From positions 1,362,827 to 1,426,826 of the forward strand of contig NZ_CP076718.1 in the NCBI RefSeq assembly GCF_011682235.2: a DNA stretch of 64,000 nt, read 5' to 3'. This DNA is from Rhodocaloribacter litoris (GTDB lineage: Bacteria; Bacteroidota; Rhodothermia; Rhodothermales; ISCAR-4553). The translations under genes and the position numbers were made by a program. Positions 24,914 to 36,601 of the stretch are shown in pieces (the first letter of the stretch is position 1; the number at the start of each line of letters is the position of its first letter). The notes under the pieces were generated by a model, which saw only the letters and a program-made list of their open reading frames with translations, was not told the DNA's origin and made no database searches.

Positions 24914-26503
24914 ATGGATCAAGACCTCCGTTCTATACAGCAGGCCCGCGACCTGATCCGCGCCGCCCGCGAGGCCCTGCACCGCTACCAGACGTTCACG
25001 CAGGAACAGGTGGACCGCATCGTGGCGGCGATGGCGGCCGCCGGCGAGCGCGAGGCCCAGCGCCTCGGCCAGATGGCCCATGAGGAAACGGGCTTCGGCC
25101 GGCCCGAGAGCAAGACGCTGAAGAACCTCTTTGCCACGAAGGTGCTGCACGAGCGCATGCGCGGCATGAAGACGTGCGGCATCATCCGCAAGCTGGAGAA
25201 CGACACGATCTGGGAGATCGCCACGCCGATGGGGCTGGTGGCCGCCCTGATCCCGTCGACCAACCCCACCTCGACGGCCATGTACAAGGCCATCATTGCG
25301 GCGAAAGCCCGGTGTGCCCTCGTCATGAGCCCCCACCCGCGCGCCGTGCGCTGCACGGCCGAGGCCCTGCGCGTGGTGGCCGAGGCCGCCTACCAGGCCG
25401 GCGCACCGCCGGGGCTCTTCGGCTGCATGACCGAGGTCTCCCTGCCCGGCACCAACGCCCTGCTGGAAGACCCGGCCACCGACCTCATCCTGGCCACCGG
25501 CGGCACCGCCATGGTGCGCGCCGCCTACTCGAAGGGCAAACCCGCCTACGGCGTCGGCTCCGGCAACGTGCCGGTCTACGTGGACCGCTCGGCGAACCTC
25601 GCCAAGGCCGCCGCCGACATCGTCTACGGCGCCTCGTTCGACTGGGGCACCCTCTGCTCCACGGAGCGCAGCGTCATCGCCGATGCACCCATCCGCTCGA
25701 AACTGATCGAGGCCATGAAACAGCAGGGCGCCTACTTCCTGAGCGAGGCGGAAAAGGACGCCCTGCGCGGCATCCTCCTCCACAAGGGCCGGTTGAACGT
25801 GGAGCAGGTCGGCAAGAGCCCGGCCTACATCGCCCGCCTGGCCGGCTTCTCGGTGCCCGAAGGAACCCGCGCGCTCGTGGCCGAGGTGGAGAAGGTGGGG
25901 CGCGAGGAGCCCCTCTCGATGGAAACCCTCTCCCCCATCCTGGCCTTCTACACCGAGGACGGCTGGCAGACGGGCTGTGCCCGCTGCGTCGAGGTGCTCA
26001 ACTTCGGCGGGATGGGCCACACGCTGGGCCTGCACGCCACGAACGAGCGCGTCATCGAAGCCTTCGCCCTGCAGAAACCCGCCATGCGCATCGTGGTCAA
26101 CACCGTGGCGGCCCTCGGCTCGGTCGGCTACACGAACCGCCTCTTCCCGGCCATGACGCTCGGCCCCGGCACGCTCGGCGGCTCCATCACCAGCGACAAC
26201 ATCTCGCCGATGCACCTGCTCAACGTCAAGCGGCTGGCCTTCGAGACGGACCCGATCAACCCGGCCGGCGGCGCCGGCACCTCGCCGGTCGCCCACACTC
26301 CCGCCGGCCGGTCCGCCGCCGCACCGGCCGGCACCAGCTGGATCGACGCCATCGAGGCCCGGCTGCGGGCCCGCGCCGGCAACCCGGCCTCCGCCGAAAC
26401 GGCCCCGCCCCCCCGCGAAACACCGAACCCGACCCCGACGCCGTCCCCCCTCCCGCTCCCGGACGAACAGATCGAAAACCTGATTCAACGGTTCAAAAAA
26501 TAA
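24914..26503 (+). CDS. CoA-acylating aldehyde dehydrogenase with Pro-rich C-terminal tail
   Basis: 529 residues. An ALDH fold of the acetaldehyde/sulfoacetaldehyde dehydrogenase (acylating) type: PMGLVAALIPSTNPTSTAMY, the GGTAMVRAAYSKGKPAYGVG cofactor region, and the catalytic Cys near 248 in WGTLCSTERSVI. The expected reaction is aldehyde + CoA + NAD(P)+ to acyl-CoA. The enzyme proper ends near 455; then comes an Ala/Pro-rich linker of about 60 residues and a short amphipathic end (PDEQIENLIQRFKK). That layout matches encapsulation peptides of microcompartment enzymes, but no shell genes are in the window. An ordinary anaerobic or overflow role is equally possible. Confidence 0.85.
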   Translation: MDQDLRSIQQARDLIRAAREALHRYQTFTQEQVDRIVAAMAAAGEREAQRLGQMAHEETGFGRPESKTLKNLFATKVLHERMRGMKTCGIIRKLENDTIWEIATPMGLVAALIPSTNPTSTAMYKAIIAAKARCALVMSPHPRAVRCTAEALRVVAEAAYQAGAPPGLFGCMTEVSLPGTNALLEDPATDLILATGGTAMVRAAYSKGKPAYGVGSGNVPVYVDRSANLAKAAADIVYGASFDWGTLCSTERSVIADAPIRSKLIEAMKQQGAYFLSEAEKDALRGILLHKGRLNVEQVGKSPAYIARLAGFSVPEGTRALVAEVEKVGREEPLSMETLSPILAFYTEDGWQTGCARCVEVLNFGGMGHTLGLHATNERVIEAFALQKPAMRIVVNTVAALGSVGYTNRLFPAMTLGPGTLGGSITSDNISPMHLLNVKRLAFETDPINPAGGAGTSPVAHTPAGRSAAAPAGTSWIDAIEARLRARAGNPASAETAPPPRETPNPTPTPSPLPLPDEQIENLIQRFKK

Positions 26504-26581
26504 CCGCCCGCCGCCTCGGCGAAAATGATTCGAAATCACCGCCGGAGAAGCACCCACCCCCCGCAATCCCCCGCGGCGAAA

Positions 26582-26611
26582 TTGACTCCGAAGAACGCCG
26601 GAAGGTATATT
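26582..26611 (+). promoter_or_regulatory. Promoter of efp (TTGACT-N18-TATATT)
   Basis: TTGACT at 26582-26587 and TATATT at 26606-26611 with an 18-base spacer, giving a leader of about 35 bases before the efp start. It probably drives efp-accB-accC. Confidence 0.6.
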
Positions 26612-26652
26612 GGCTGGTCTTGTATTGCGTCAATCAAACGACTTGCCTGTAC

Positions 26653-27222
26653 ATGGCAGACACGACCGATTTTCGAAACGGCTTTACGATGATATGGAAC
26701 GGCGACGTCTGGCAGATCGTCGAGTTCATGCACGTCAAGCCGGGCAAGGGCGGGGCTTTCGTCCGCACGAAGCTGAAGAACGTGCGCACCGGCAAGGTGG
26801 TGGACAACACCTTCCGCGCCGGGGAGCGGGTCGAGGAGGCGCGCGTCGAGCGGCGGACGTACCAGTTTCTCTATGAGGACGATCTCGGCCTGCACCTGAT
26901 GGACACCGACACCTACGAGCAGACGACGGTGCCGGTCGACCTGGTGCCGGCCCGCAAGTTCCTGAAGGAAGGCGGCACGGTGGACGTGCTGGTGCACGCC
27001 GAGACGGAACAACCCCTGACGGCCGAGTTGCCCAACAGCGTCGAGTTGCAGGTGGTGCAGACCGACCCCGGCGTCCGGGGGGATACGGCCACCGGCGCCA
27101 CGAAGCCGGCCACGCTCGAGAGCGGTGCCGTCGTCCAGGTACCGTTGTTCATCAACGAGGGCGACGTCATCCGGGTCAACACCGAGACGGGGGAATACGT
27201 CACGCGCGTCTCCACCGCCTGA
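26653..27222 (+). CDS. efp: Translation elongation factor P
   Basis: 189 residues from ATG 26653 ([18 protein letters not shown]). A KOW-like N-domain has the loop [17 protein letters not shown], in which Lys32 occupies the modified tip position, followed by [20 protein letters not shown] and the C-terminal OB domain ending [13 protein letters not shown] relieves ribosome stalling at polyproline; several window proteins carry Pro-rich linkers. The efp-accB-accC order is common in Bacteria. Confidence 0.96.
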   Translation: MADTTDFRNGFTMIWNGDVWQIVEFMHVKPGKGGAFVRTKLKNVRTGKVVDNTFRAGERVEEARVERRTYQFLYEDDLGLHLMDTDTYEQTTVPVDLVPARKFLKEGGTVDVLVHAETEQPLTAELPNSVELQVVQTDPGVRGDTATGATKPATLESGAVVQVPLFINEGDVIRVNTETGEYVTRVSTA

Positions 27223-27275
27223 GGCCGCATCCGGCCTGCGACGTCGCATTCCGTTCTCCGAACCGAGGGCCCAAC

Positions 27276-27815
27276 ATGGATCTGAAGCAAATACAGCAGG
27301 TGCTCAAGCTGGTCGCCGAGAGCGGCGTCACGGAGGTGGAGATCGAGGAAGGGGATTTCAAGCTGGTGGTGCGCAACCGGGTGCCGACCGTGACGGTGCA
27401 GGCCCCGCCGATGCCCTACCCCTACCCACCGCCCGCCTACGCGCCTCCGGCCTATGCACCGCCCCCGCCGGCGTCTCCTCCGCCCCCGCCTCCATCCGAA
27501 AACAAGGCGCCGCCCCCCCCGGAAGCTCCTCCGGCCGCTGAAGCCCCGGCCGCCGAGGCGAAACCGGCCGCCAACGAAGTCATCGTTCGCGCTCCGATCG
27601 TGGGCACCTTCTACCGGCGGCCGGGCCCCGACCAGGCCCCCTACGTCGAGGTCGGCGATCAGGTCAAACCCGGCGACGTGCTGTGCATCATCGAGGCGAT
27701 GAAGCTCATGAACGAGATCGAGTGCGAGGTGGCCGGCACCATCCGCGAAATCCTCGTCGAAGATGCCCAGCCCGTCGAATATGACCAGCCCCTCTTCCGC
27801 ATCGAAAAAGCCTGA
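27276..27815 (+). CDS. accB: Biotin carboxyl carrier protein of acetyl-CoA carboxylase
   Basis: 179 residues. The N-terminal helix ([33 protein letters not shown] is family-typical; only the first part is needed for recognition), a long Pro/Ala linker (about 47-105) and the biotinyl domain with [10 protein letters not shown], where Lys143 is the biotin site. It carries CO2 between AccC and the carboxyltransferase for fatty-acid synthesis. It is followed after 5 bases by accC. Confidence 0.95.
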   Translation: MDLKQIQQVLKLVAESGVTEVEIEEGDFKLVVRNRVPTVTVQAPPMPYPYPPPAYAPPAYAPPPPASPPPPPPSENKAPPPPEAPPAAEAPAAEAKPAANEVIVRAPIVGTFYRRPGPDQAPYVEVGDQVKPGDVLCIIEAMKLMNEIECEVAGTIREILVEDAQPVEYDQPLFRIEKA

Positions 27816-27820
27816 GGAGC

Positions 27821-29170
<1,350 letters not shown>

Positions 29171-29304
29171 TTTTGTCTTGAGGTTTGTGCCTTTCCGGCG
29201 GCCCGCATTCGGGTTTATGGCTGCTGGTTTTTATACTCCGGCAGTTCTCGGCGGCGGGTCCCGCCGCCCGGTCACGCCATCCCAACGAGCCAGCCGAAGC
29301 TGCC

Positions 29305-29691
29305 ATGGATTTCCCGAGCGACCTCCGCTACTCCAAAGACCACGAATGGCTCCGCGTGAACGCCGACGGCAAGACGGCCCGCGTCGGCATCACCGACTTC
29401 GCCCAGCAAGAACTCGGGGACATCGTCTACGTCGAACTCCCCGCTCCCGGCGACACCTTCGAGGCCGGCGAGGAGTTCGGCACGGTGGAAGCGGTCAAGA
29501 CGGTCTCCGAGCTGTACATGCCCGTCTCCGGCACCGTCGTCGCCGTGAACGAAGCGCTCGCCGATGCGCCCGAGCACGTCAACGAGGACCCCTACGGCAA
29601 AGGCTGGATGATCGAGATCGAACTGCGCGACCCGTCCGAGGCCGACGCCCTCATGAACGCCGACACCTACCGCGACATGGTCGGGGGATGA
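29305..29691 (+). CDS. gcvH: Glycine cleavage system H protein
   Basis: 128 residues from ATG 29305 (MDFPSDLRYSKDHEWLRVN). The lipoyl-lysine motif EFGTVEAVKTVSELYMPVSG and the C-terminal GKGWMIEIEL are standard. It shuttles the aminomethyl group between the P, T and L proteins, none of which are in the window. Upstream ATGs in the same frame add sequence not found in the family. Confidence 0.95.
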   Translation: MDFPSDLRYSKDHEWLRVNADGKTARVGITDFAQQELGDIVYVELPAPGDTFEAGEEFGTVEAVKTVSELYMPVSGTVVAVNEALADAPEHVNEDPYGKGWMIEIELRDPSEADALMNADTYRDMVGG

Positions 29692-29890
29692 GGGTCCACG
29701 TTTCACGTTCCAGGTTTCACGTTCCAGGTTTTACGTTTCGGGTTGACCGTTTTGCGCCGGGGCCCTATCGGGGCTCCGCACCCTGCACGGTGCACCCAAC
29801 GCCCGGGCTAAAGCCCGCGACGACGTCTTTGCCCACATACCAAACGTTGCACGGGCCACGTTGAACGTGCAACGCAGCGCATAACCGAGC
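29692..29890. repeat. Intergenic tandem repeats and degenerate dispersed element (copy C)
   Basis: TTTCACGTTCCAGG is repeated twice plus a diverged third unit at 29701-29742. At 29773-29823 is a degenerate relative of the TGTAGCCGC element (GCCCGGGCTAAAGCCCGCG retained, ends lost). At 29850-29878 are ACGTTGCACG/CGTGCAACG words that recur in the gap at 36602-36804. Confidence 0.6.
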
Positions 29891-31459
29891 ATGCACGAGC
29901 GTATCGTTATCCTGGACTTCGGGTCGCAGTACACACAGCTCATCGCCCGGCGTATCCGCGAGGCGGGGGTGTACTCGGAAATCTACCCGTGCACCGTGGA
30001 GCCGGCGGAGGTGGTGGCGCTTTCCCCGAAGGGGTTGATCCTTTCCGGGGGTCCGTCCTCCGTTTACGACCCGGACGCCCCGCAGCTCTCGCCCAGCTGG
30101 CTGTCCCTGCGCCGGGACGACGGCAGCCCGATGCCGATCCTGGGCATCTGCTACGGGTTGCAGGCGATGGCGCACACGCTCGGCGGCGAGGTGGCCCGGG
30201 CCGACCGCCGCGAGTTCGGGCGCGCCCACCTGGTCGTGGACGACGACGCCGACCTGCTCGCGGGCGTGCCCTCCGGCTCGACGGTCTGGATGAGCCACGG
30301 CGATCACCTGACGCGTCTGCCCGAGGGCTACCGCGTCATCGCCCACACGGACAACGCCCCCATCGCCGCGGTCAAGGCCCTGCACCGCCCCCACTTCGGC
30401 GTGCAATTCCACCCCGAGGTGGTGCACACCGAGCACGGCCGCACCATCCTGCAGAACTTCGCCTACCGCGTCTGCGGCTGTGCGGGCGACTGGTCCGCCG
30501 CCTCGTTCATCGAGGAGAAGACCCGCGAGATCCGGGCGCAGGCCGGCGACGAGCACGTCATCCTGGGCCTCTCCGGCGGCGTCGACTCGTCCGTGGCAGC
30601 GGTGCTGCTGCACCGGGCCGTGGGCGACCGGCTCACCTGCATCTTCGTCAACAACGGCGTCCTCCGCAAGGGCGAGTGGGAGCAGGTGCAGGACACCTTC
30701 CGCGACCACTTCCGGATCCGCCTCAAGGCCGTCGACGCCGCCGGCCTGTTCCTCGACCGCCTCGCCGGCGTGGCCGACCCCGAGCGCAAGCGCAAGATCA
30801 TCGGCAACACGTTCATCGAGGTCTTCGAACGCGCCACCGAGGAGATCGTGGCGGAGCTGGGGCGGAAGCCGAAGTACCTGGCGCAGGGCACCCTCTACCC
30901 GGACGTCATCGAGAGCGTCTCGTTCAAAGGCCCCTCGGCCACGATCAAGACGCACCACAACGTGGGCGGGCTGCCGGAGAAGATGGACTTCGAGATCCTC
31001 GAACCCTTCCGCGAGCTGTTCAAGGACGAAGTCCGCGAGATCGGGCGGCTGCTCGGCGTGCCCGAGACGATCATCGGGCGCCACCCCTTCCCCGGTCCGG
31101 GCCTGGCCATCCGGGTGCTCGGGCCCGTCACGCGCGAGGCGCTGGCCCTGCTACGCGAGGCCGACGCCATCTTCATCGACGAGCTCAAGAGCCACGGCCT
31201 CTACGACGACGTGTGGCAGGCCTTCGCCGTCTTGCTGCCCGTGCAGAGCGTGGGCGTCATGGGCGATGCCCGCACCTACGAGAACGTCTGCGCCCTGCGG
31301 GCCGTCACCAGCGTCGACGGCATGACGGCGGACTGGGCCCCGCTCCCCTACGACTTCCTGGCCCACGTCTCGAACCGCATCGTGAACGAGGTACGCGGGA
31401 TCAACCGCGTCGTCTACGACATTAGCTCGAAACCCCCGGCCACCATCGAGTGGGAATGA
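29891..31459 (+). CDS. guaA: GMP synthase (glutamine-hydrolysing)
   Basis: 522 residues. A class I glutamine amidotransferase domain ([18 protein letters not shown]; nucleophile Cys87 in [25 protein letters not shown]) is joined to an ATP-pyrophosphatase domain with the P-loop [17 protein letters not shown] and a C-terminal dimerisation domain ending NPPATIEWE-like (KPPATIEWE). It converts XMP to GMP. Domain order and length are canonical. Confidence 0.97.
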   Translation: MHERIVILDFGSQYTQLIARRIREAGVYSEIYPCTVEPAEVVALSPKGLILSGGPSSVYDPDAPQLSPSWLSLRRDDGSPMPILGICYGLQAMAHTLGGEVARADRREFGRAHLVVDDDADLLAGVPSGSTVWMSHGDHLTRLPEGYRVIAHTDNAPIAAVKALHRPHFGVQFHPEVVHTEHGRTILQNFAYRVCGCAGDWSAASFIEEKTREIRAQAGDEHVILGLSGGVDSSVAAVLLHRAVGDRLTCIFVNNGVLRKGEWEQVQDTFRDHFRIRLKAVDAAGLFLDRLAGVADPERKRKIIGNTFIEVFERATEEIVAELGRKPKYLAQGTLYPDVIESVSFKGPSATIKTHHNVGGLPEKMDFEILEPFRELFKDEVREIGRLLGVPETIIGRHPFPGPGLAIRVLGPVTREALALLREADAIFIDELKSHGLYDDVWQAFAVLLPVQSVGVMGDARTYENVCALRAVTSVDGMTADWAPLPYDFLAHVSNRIVNEVRGINRVVYDISSKPPATIEWE

Positions 31460-31589
31460 GCCCACCGTGCCATGATCCGAAACCGTACGGACCTCCAGCC
31501 GGCCGGCAAGCTCCATGCCGCAAGCCGCCCCCCTGCTCCATAGACACGCCCGTGCGCCCGGTCGAACGCTGGAATAACCTGAACGCCGC

Positions 31590-33035
31590 ATGGTTACGCA
31601 CCCGACCGCTCCACACCCGATCCTGCACCGCCTCCTCGCCCTCCTGCTGATCGCCGGTGGGCTGGGCGGGGCGCACGTGCAGGCCCAGGACCTGCGCGCC
31701 CCGGTGCCCCGCATCGAGGCGGCCGAGGAGGTTTTCGCCGAGGGACTCGAAGCCTTCGAAGCCGGCGACTACGGGCTGGCCTTCCGGCGCTTCCAGATCG
31801 TCATCGACCAGTACCCGCTCAACCGCAAGACGACGGCGGCCTGGCTGATGTCCGGCAAGGCCCTCTACCGCAACGGGGCCCATGCGCGGGCGGCGGCCCT
31901 GCTCGAGACTTTCATCGCGTCGTATCCGTCCAGCCGCTACGTGGACGAGGCCCGGCGCACGCGGGAACTGGCGCTGGCGGCCGGGACGCGACGGGAACGC
32001 CCCATCCTCAACCTGGGCATCGCCCTGCCGATGGATGGGCCGGACCTGGCCCGCACCCAGTCGATGTTCAACGGCATCCGCATGGCCGTGGACGAGCACA
32101 ACCGGACGGCGGGCGATCAGCCGCTCATCCGCATGATCTTCCGAAACACCCACAACAGCCGGCGCGAAGCGGCCGCGCAGGTTCGGGCGCTGGCCGAGGC
32201 CGGGGCCGACGTCATCCTCGGGCCGCTCTACAGCATCGAGGCCGAAGCCGCCGCCGAGGCCGCCGAGCAGGCCGGGGTGGTGCTGGTGGCTCCCCTGGCC
32301 ACCGACGAATCCGTCTCGGCGGGACGGCGTTACGTCTTCCAGAGCAACCCGACCATCACGATGCGCGGGCGCCTCATGGCCCGGTTCGCCATCCGGGGCC
32401 TGCGCCTGCACCGGTTCGGTCTCATCGCCGAGCTCGGCGACAGCGTCGGCGAGCGCATGGCCGAAGGCTTTCAGGACGAGGCCCTCCACCTCGGCGCCGA
32501 AGTCCCGTATTTCGTCCTGCTGGAAAAGACCGGCGACTGGTACCGGCTGCCCGAAACCATCGGAGCCGACTCCCTGAAGGCCGTCGAGGCGCTCTACCTG
32601 CCCATCCCCGACGGTGGCACCGCCCTGGCCGAAGGCGTGCTCGGCAGCCTGGCGCGCAGCGGCACCACCGCCCGCCTCCTCGGCGGCAAAACCTGGCACA
32701 ACCTTCCCATCGCCGCCCGTGCCAGCCCCTTCCAGCTCACCTATACGAACGATTTCTTCCCGGACCCGGCCAACCCGGAGGTGCAGCGCTTCGAAGAACG
32801 CTACCGGGAGCTGACCGGCACCTCCCCCGACCGCCTCGCCTACACCGGCTACGACGTGGCCCGCTACCTCATCGCCCACCGCACCGAGCGGCCGGACCGC
32901 CCCTTCGACGAGGTGCTGCGCGAAGCCCCCGCCTACGAAGGCCTGAGCATACGCATCCATTTCAACGGCGAAAACGTGAACCAGGCCCTTTTCTATCATC
33001 GCTACCGGGACGGCCGGCTCCAGCTGCTGCGTTGA
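31590..33035 (+). CDS. TPR + periplasmic-binding (LpoA/LppC-like) protein
   Basis: 481 residues. A signal peptide (…GGAHVQAQD) is followed by two or three TPR-like helices ([40 protein letters not shown], about 45-125) and a type I periplasmic-binding-protein fold ([20 protein letters not shown] … [17 protein letters not shown] … [14 protein letters not shown]). The TPR-PBP pairing resembles the outer-membrane activator LpoA of penicillin-binding proteins and also branched-chain amino-acid-binding proteins. The neighbour bamD favours an envelope role. No lipobox is seen. Confidence 0.75.
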   Translation: MVTHPTAPHPILHRLLALLLIAGGLGGAHVQAQDLRAPVPRIEAAEEVFAEGLEAFEAGDYGLAFRRFQIVIDQYPLNRKTTAAWLMSGKALYRNGAHARAAALLETFIASYPSSRYVDEARRTRELALAAGTRRERPILNLGIALPMDGPDLARTQSMFNGIRMAVDEHNRTAGDQPLIRMIFRNTHNSRREAAAQVRALAEAGADVILGPLYSIEAEAAAEAAEQAGVVLVAPLATDESVSAGRRYVFQSNPTITMRGRLMARFAIRGLRLHRFGLIAELGDSVGERMAEGFQDEALHLGAEVPYFVLLEKTGDWYRLPETIGADSLKAVEALYLPIPDGGTALAEGVLGSLARSGTTARLLGGKTWHNLPIAARASPFQLTYTNDFFPDPANPEVQRFEERYRELTGTSPDRLAYTGYDVARYLIAHRTERPDRPFDEVLREAPAYEGLSIRIHFNGENVNQALFYHRYRDGRLQLLR

Positions 33036-33199
33036 GTCCCCGCCGTATCCCCGGACACCGCGGAACCGCCCGGCCCACGCCCTCGTACCAGAGGCCCGTT
33101 CCGCCGGCCGCCTCCCGAGGCCCGGCGTTTTCCATTTTCAGATTGCGAGTTCGAGTTCCTTCCCGGGCACCCCGCCCAACCCTTTCGCCTCGTCCCGTC

Positions 33200-34012
33200 A
33201 TGTTCTTCCGTCTCAGGTTGCCCCTGCTCGTTCTGACGACGGCCGTCGTGCTGGCCGGCTGTTCCGGCACGGGACGGCTGCGCTACGAAACCCCGCAAGA
33301 AGCCCTGGAAAAGGGGATGGCGCTCTACGAGGAGGGCAAATACGACCGGGCCATCCTGTACCTGCAGGGGGTCTTCGACTTCGGGCGCACGCACGAATAC
33401 GCCGCCGACGCCCAGCTCTACCTGGCACGTGCCTATTACGCCAACGAGGATTACCTGCTGGCCGCCAGCGAGTACAACCGGTTCGTCCAGATCTACCGGA
33501 GCGACCCGCGCGTGCCCGATGCCGAGTTCGAACTGGCGATGACCTACTACAAACGCTCCCCCCCCTACCCGCTCGACCAGACCGACACAGAGGCGGCCAT
33601 CGAACGGTTCCAGCTTTTCCTCAACCGCTATCCCAACCACCCGAAGGTAGCGGAGGCCGAAGCCTACATCCGGGAACTGCGGGAAAAGCTGGCCCGCAAG
33701 CAGTACGAGGCCGGCCGGCTCTATGAACGACGGGAACTCTTCGAAGCCGCCGCCCGCTCCTACGAGGCCGCCTTCGACCGCTATCCAGACACCTCCTGGG
33801 CGGATGACGCCCTCGTCGGGGCGATGCGCGCCTACATCGCCTTCAGCGATCAGAGCATCCGGGCCCGCCAGCGGGAACGCCTCCAGCCCGCGCTCGAACA
33901 CTACGAACGCCTGATCCAGCTTTTCCCCGAGAGCCCGCTGCTCAAGGAGGCCGAAGCCCTCTACGAAGAGATCACGGAACGGTTGAAACGCCTCGACGAG
34001 GAGACGTCCTGA
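33200..34012 (+). CDS. bamD: Outer-membrane assembly lipoprotein BamD
   Basis: 270 residues from ATG 33200. A lipoprotein signal with lipobox VVLAGC is followed by five TPR-like repeats ([60 protein letters not shown] is the classic BamD/YfiO loop; [19 protein letters not shown]). It belongs to the complex that inserts beta-barrels, relevant to the TonB receptors and PorV-type protein here. It is closely followed by nadD. Confidence 0.9.
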   Translation: MFFRLRLPLLVLTTAVVLAGCSGTGRLRYETPQEALEKGMALYEEGKYDRAILYLQGVFDFGRTHEYAADAQLYLARAYYANEDYLLAASEYNRFVQIYRSDPRVPDAEFELAMTYYKRSPPYPLDQTDTEAAIERFQLFLNRYPNHPKVAEAEAYIRELREKLARKQYEAGRLYERRELFEAAARSYEAAFDRYPDTSWADDALVGAMRAYIAFSDQSIRARQRERLQPALEHYERLIQLFPESPLLKEAEALYEEITERLKRLDEETS

Positions 34013-34023
34013 GCCTGCCTTCC

Positions 34024-34602
34024 ATGCACGTCGGTATCTTCGGCGGTTCGTTCAACCCGCCGCACACGGCCCACCTGATCGTTGCCGAGCACATACGGGA
34101 GGCGGGCGCCCTGGACCGGATCCTGTGGATCCCCGCGGCCCGTCCGCCGCACAAGCCGGCGACCGGCCTCGTCGCGCCGCACCACCGCCTGGCCATGACG
34201 CGCCTGGCCGTCGCCGGCAACCCGGCCTTCGACGTCTCCGACCTCGAACTGCATCGCGACGGCCCCTCCTACACCGTCGACACGGTGCGAATCCTCCAGG
34301 ACGAACAGCCCGGCACCACCTTCACCCTGATCCTCGGCGGCGACAGCTTCCGCGACTTCGCCACGTGGCACCGGCCCGACGAAATCATCCGGCGGGTGCC
34401 GTTGCTCGTCTATGACCGGCCCGGCACCCGCTACGACGACGTCCCCGAACGCTTCCGAACACGTGCCTGCTTCGTAGACGCCCCCCTGCTCGAAATCTCC
34501 GGCTCGGACATCCGGACCCGCATCCGCGAAGGGCGTTCCATCCGCTACCTCGTCCCCGAGCCCGTGCGCCGCTACATCGAAACGCACGGGCTGTACCGCT
34601 GA
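34024..34602 (+). CDS. nadD: Nicotinate-nucleotide adenylyltransferase
   Basis: 192 residues. VGIFGGSFNPPHTAHLIVAE holds the GxFDP/HxxH-type nucleotidyltransferase signature, IPAARPPHKP the substrate loop, and LLEISGSDIRTRIREGRSIRYL the ISxxxIR motif. It makes deamido-NAD from nicotinate mononucleotide and ATP. It starts 11 bases after the bamD stop. Confidence 0.95.
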   Translation: MHVGIFGGSFNPPHTAHLIVAEHIREAGALDRILWIPAARPPHKPATGLVAPHHRLAMTRLAVAGNPAFDVSDLELHRDGPSYTVDTVRILQDEQPGTTFTLILGGDSFRDFATWHRPDEIIRRVPLLVYDRPGTRYDDVPERFRTRACFVDAPLLEISGSDIRTRIREGRSIRYLVPEPVRRYIETHGLYR

Positions 34603-35038
34603 GCGGCTTCAAAGCATCGAGAGGCCGGCCCTACGACCACCTGCGCCCCCTGCATGGTTAAACGACGGCAGCCTCTCGAACGCGCGACGCATCCCGGACC
34701 GGCCGGTCGACGCGACGGGCAGGGCCCGACGAACACAAGACCCTTTCACTGAAACGGCTGATGTTACGCAGTGGAGACCGGTGCGACGGCAGGACGACCC
34801 CTCCGTCGCTGCGCGACACCTCCCCTTCGCATGGGGAGGATCTGGTCGTAGCCTCCACGCCTGACACCAAGCCCTTCCCCCTGGCCGCACCATGCGGCCC
34901 TGCAGGGGGAAGGTCCCCGAAGGGGGGATGGGGGTCGCCCTTTCCCTGGTCGGGGGGCCTGTCACGAAGCGAAAGGAGAGCAACGTGGCGGCTTCAACGC
35001 TTATTGCGTAACATCACTGAAACGATATTCCTGCTCTG
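34603..35038. other. 436-base intergenic region
   Basis: No gene on either strand is convincing. The second half is a copy of the long dispersed repeat (34794-35000); the first part holds nothing recognised. Confidence 0.7.
34794..35000. repeat. Long dispersed repeat (copy 2, inverted relative to copy 1)
   Basis: The same ordered blocks as 4413-4608 on the other strand (for example CCCCTCCGTCGCTGCGCGAC, CACCTCCCCTTCGCATGGGG, GGAGAGCAACGTGGCGGC). Inter-block spacers differ in length and sequence. Confidence 0.75.
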
Positions 35039-36601
35039 ATGCCTACCCTGTTCGAAAAGGCGGCCCGGCTCGTGATGGTGCGGCTGGGGTCGAACCTGCC
35101 GCCGCCGGTGACGGTGGCCGAAGACGCGGAGCGGGTGGCGCGGCTCCTCGAACGGTGCCCCCTCGGCGGCCTTGTGCTCTTCAACGGGACATTGCGCGAT
35201 ACGCCCGGGGTCCTGGCCGGTCTTCAGGCCCGCAGCCGCACCCCGCTGCTGGTGGCGACCGACATGGAACGGGGCGTCGGGCAGCAGGTGCGGGGGGCCA
35301 CGGTCTTCCCGCACGCGATGGCCTTCTCCCGCCTGGGCGAGGAGGCCGAGGAAGCCGTCGAGGAAACGGCCCGGGTGGCGGCGCGGGAGGCGCTGGCCTG
35401 CGGCATCCATATCACGTTCGCTCCGGTGGCCGACGTCAACCTCGACCCGCGCAACCCGATCATCGCCACGCGGGCTTTCGGGTCGGACCCCGAGACGGCC
35501 GCCCGTCTGGCGGCGGCCTACGTGCGGGGTGCCCGCGCCGAAGGACTGCTCACGACTGCCAAGCACTTCCCCGGCCACGGCAACACCGCCGCCGACTCCC
35601 ACGCCGAACTGCCGGTGGTCCGCAGTGACCGCGCCACGTGGGCCCGCACCGACGCCGTCCCGTTTCGCGCCGTGCTGGCGGCAGGCGTCGACCTGGTGAT
35701 GACGGCGCACGTTGCCTATCCGGCCCTGGATCCGAGCGGCGCCCCGGCCACCGCGTCGCCCCGCATCCTCTGTGACCTCCTCCGCCGCGAGATGGGCTTC
35801 ACGGGCGTCGTCGTCACGGACAGCCTGCTCATGGGTGCCATCCGCGCCCGGCCGGACGCCGTGGGCGCGCAGGCCGCCGCCCTGGTCCGTGCCGGCGTCG
35901 ACCTCCTGCTCGATGTGCCCGACGCCGAGGCCGCCGTTGCCGGGCTGGTGCGCGCCGTGGAGGAGAGCACGCTGCCCGAGGCCCGCCTCGACGAAGCCTG
36001 CGGCCGGGTGGAGCGGCTCCGCCAACAACTCGTGAACCGCTTCGGCCCGGACGTCTTCACCCACCCCCCCGCCGCCCCCGTCGGCTCTCCCGACCACCGC
36101 GCCCTGGCCGACGACGTGGCCCGCCGGGCCCTCACCGTCCTCAAGGCCTCCGGCCCGCTGCCTCCGGAAACCGGCGGGGACGGGTTGCTCGTCGTGCTCC
36201 TTCGTCCCCACACCTCGCACCTGGACCCGCCGGAAGCACCGCTCGGCACGATGGTACGCACCGCCCTGCCCCGCGCCGTCTACGCCGAGCTCGGTCCCGA
36301 TGCCCGCCCGGCGGTCTTCGACCGGGTCATGACGGAGGCCCTCGCCGCCCGGCGCGTCGTGGCGGCGCTCGTCGTCAAGCCGGCCGCCTGGCATGCCTTC
36401 GGGCTGCGACCCGAGCAGCAACGCTTCGTCGAACGCCTGGTGGCCCGGCGGCCCGTCGACCTGGTCGCGCTCGGCAGTCCCCTCCCGCTCGAATCGTTCC
36501 CCACCGCTCCCGTGCACGCCTGCACCTACAGCGACGTCGAACCGTCGCAACGGGCTCTCGTCCACTTCCTCCGGGAAGGATTCTCGAGCGTTCCGCGTTA
36601 A
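35039..36601 (+). CDS. Glycoside hydrolase family 3 (NagZ-like beta-N-acetylhexosaminidase)
   Basis: 520 residues with no signal peptide. A GH3 barrel: PLLVATDMERGVGQQV, FAPVADVNLDPRNPII, the diagnostic TAKHFPGHGNTAADSHAELP segment, and the nucleophile Asp near 260 in GVVVTDSLLMGAI. The KH(F/S)xGHGxxxxDSH loop is typical of N-acetylglucosaminidases such as NagZ, suggesting recycling of peptidoglycan sugars. A second, less conserved domain follows (about 345-520). Beta-glucosidase activity cannot be excluded. Confidence 0.87.
   Translation: MPTLFEKAARLVMVRLGSNLPPPVTVAEDAERVARLLERCPLGGLVLFNGTLRDTPGVLAGLQARSRTPLLVATDMERGVGQQVRGATVFPHAMAFSRLGEEAEEAVEETARVAAREALACGIHITFAPVADVNLDPRNPIIATRAFGSDPETAARLAAAYVRGARAEGLLTTAKHFPGHGNTAADSHAELPVVRSDRATWARTDAVPFRAVLAAGVDLVMTAHVAYPALDPSGAPATASPRILCDLLRREMGFTGVVVTDSLLMGAIRARPDAVGAQAAALVRAGVDLLLDVPDAEAAVAGLVRAVEESTLPEARLDEACGRVERLRQQLVNRFGPDVFTHPPAAPVGSPDHRALADDVARRALTVLKASGPLPPETGGDGLLVVLLRPHTSHLDPPEAPLGTMVRTALPRAVYAELGPDARPAVFDRVMTEALAARRVVAALVVKPAAWHAFGLRPEQQRFVERLVARRPVDLVALGSPLPLESFPTAPVHACTYSDVEPSQRALVHFLREGFSSVPR

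Noticed and set aside
24914-26503. A bacterial microcompartment locus in this window
   Set aside because: Only the tail of the aldehyde dehydrogenase is suggestive; neighbours are an unrelated membrane protein and efp-accBC, with no shell genes.
29701-29742. Short tandem repeats as a CRISPR array
   Set aside because: The 14-base units are directly adjacent with no spacers, and no cas genes are in the window.
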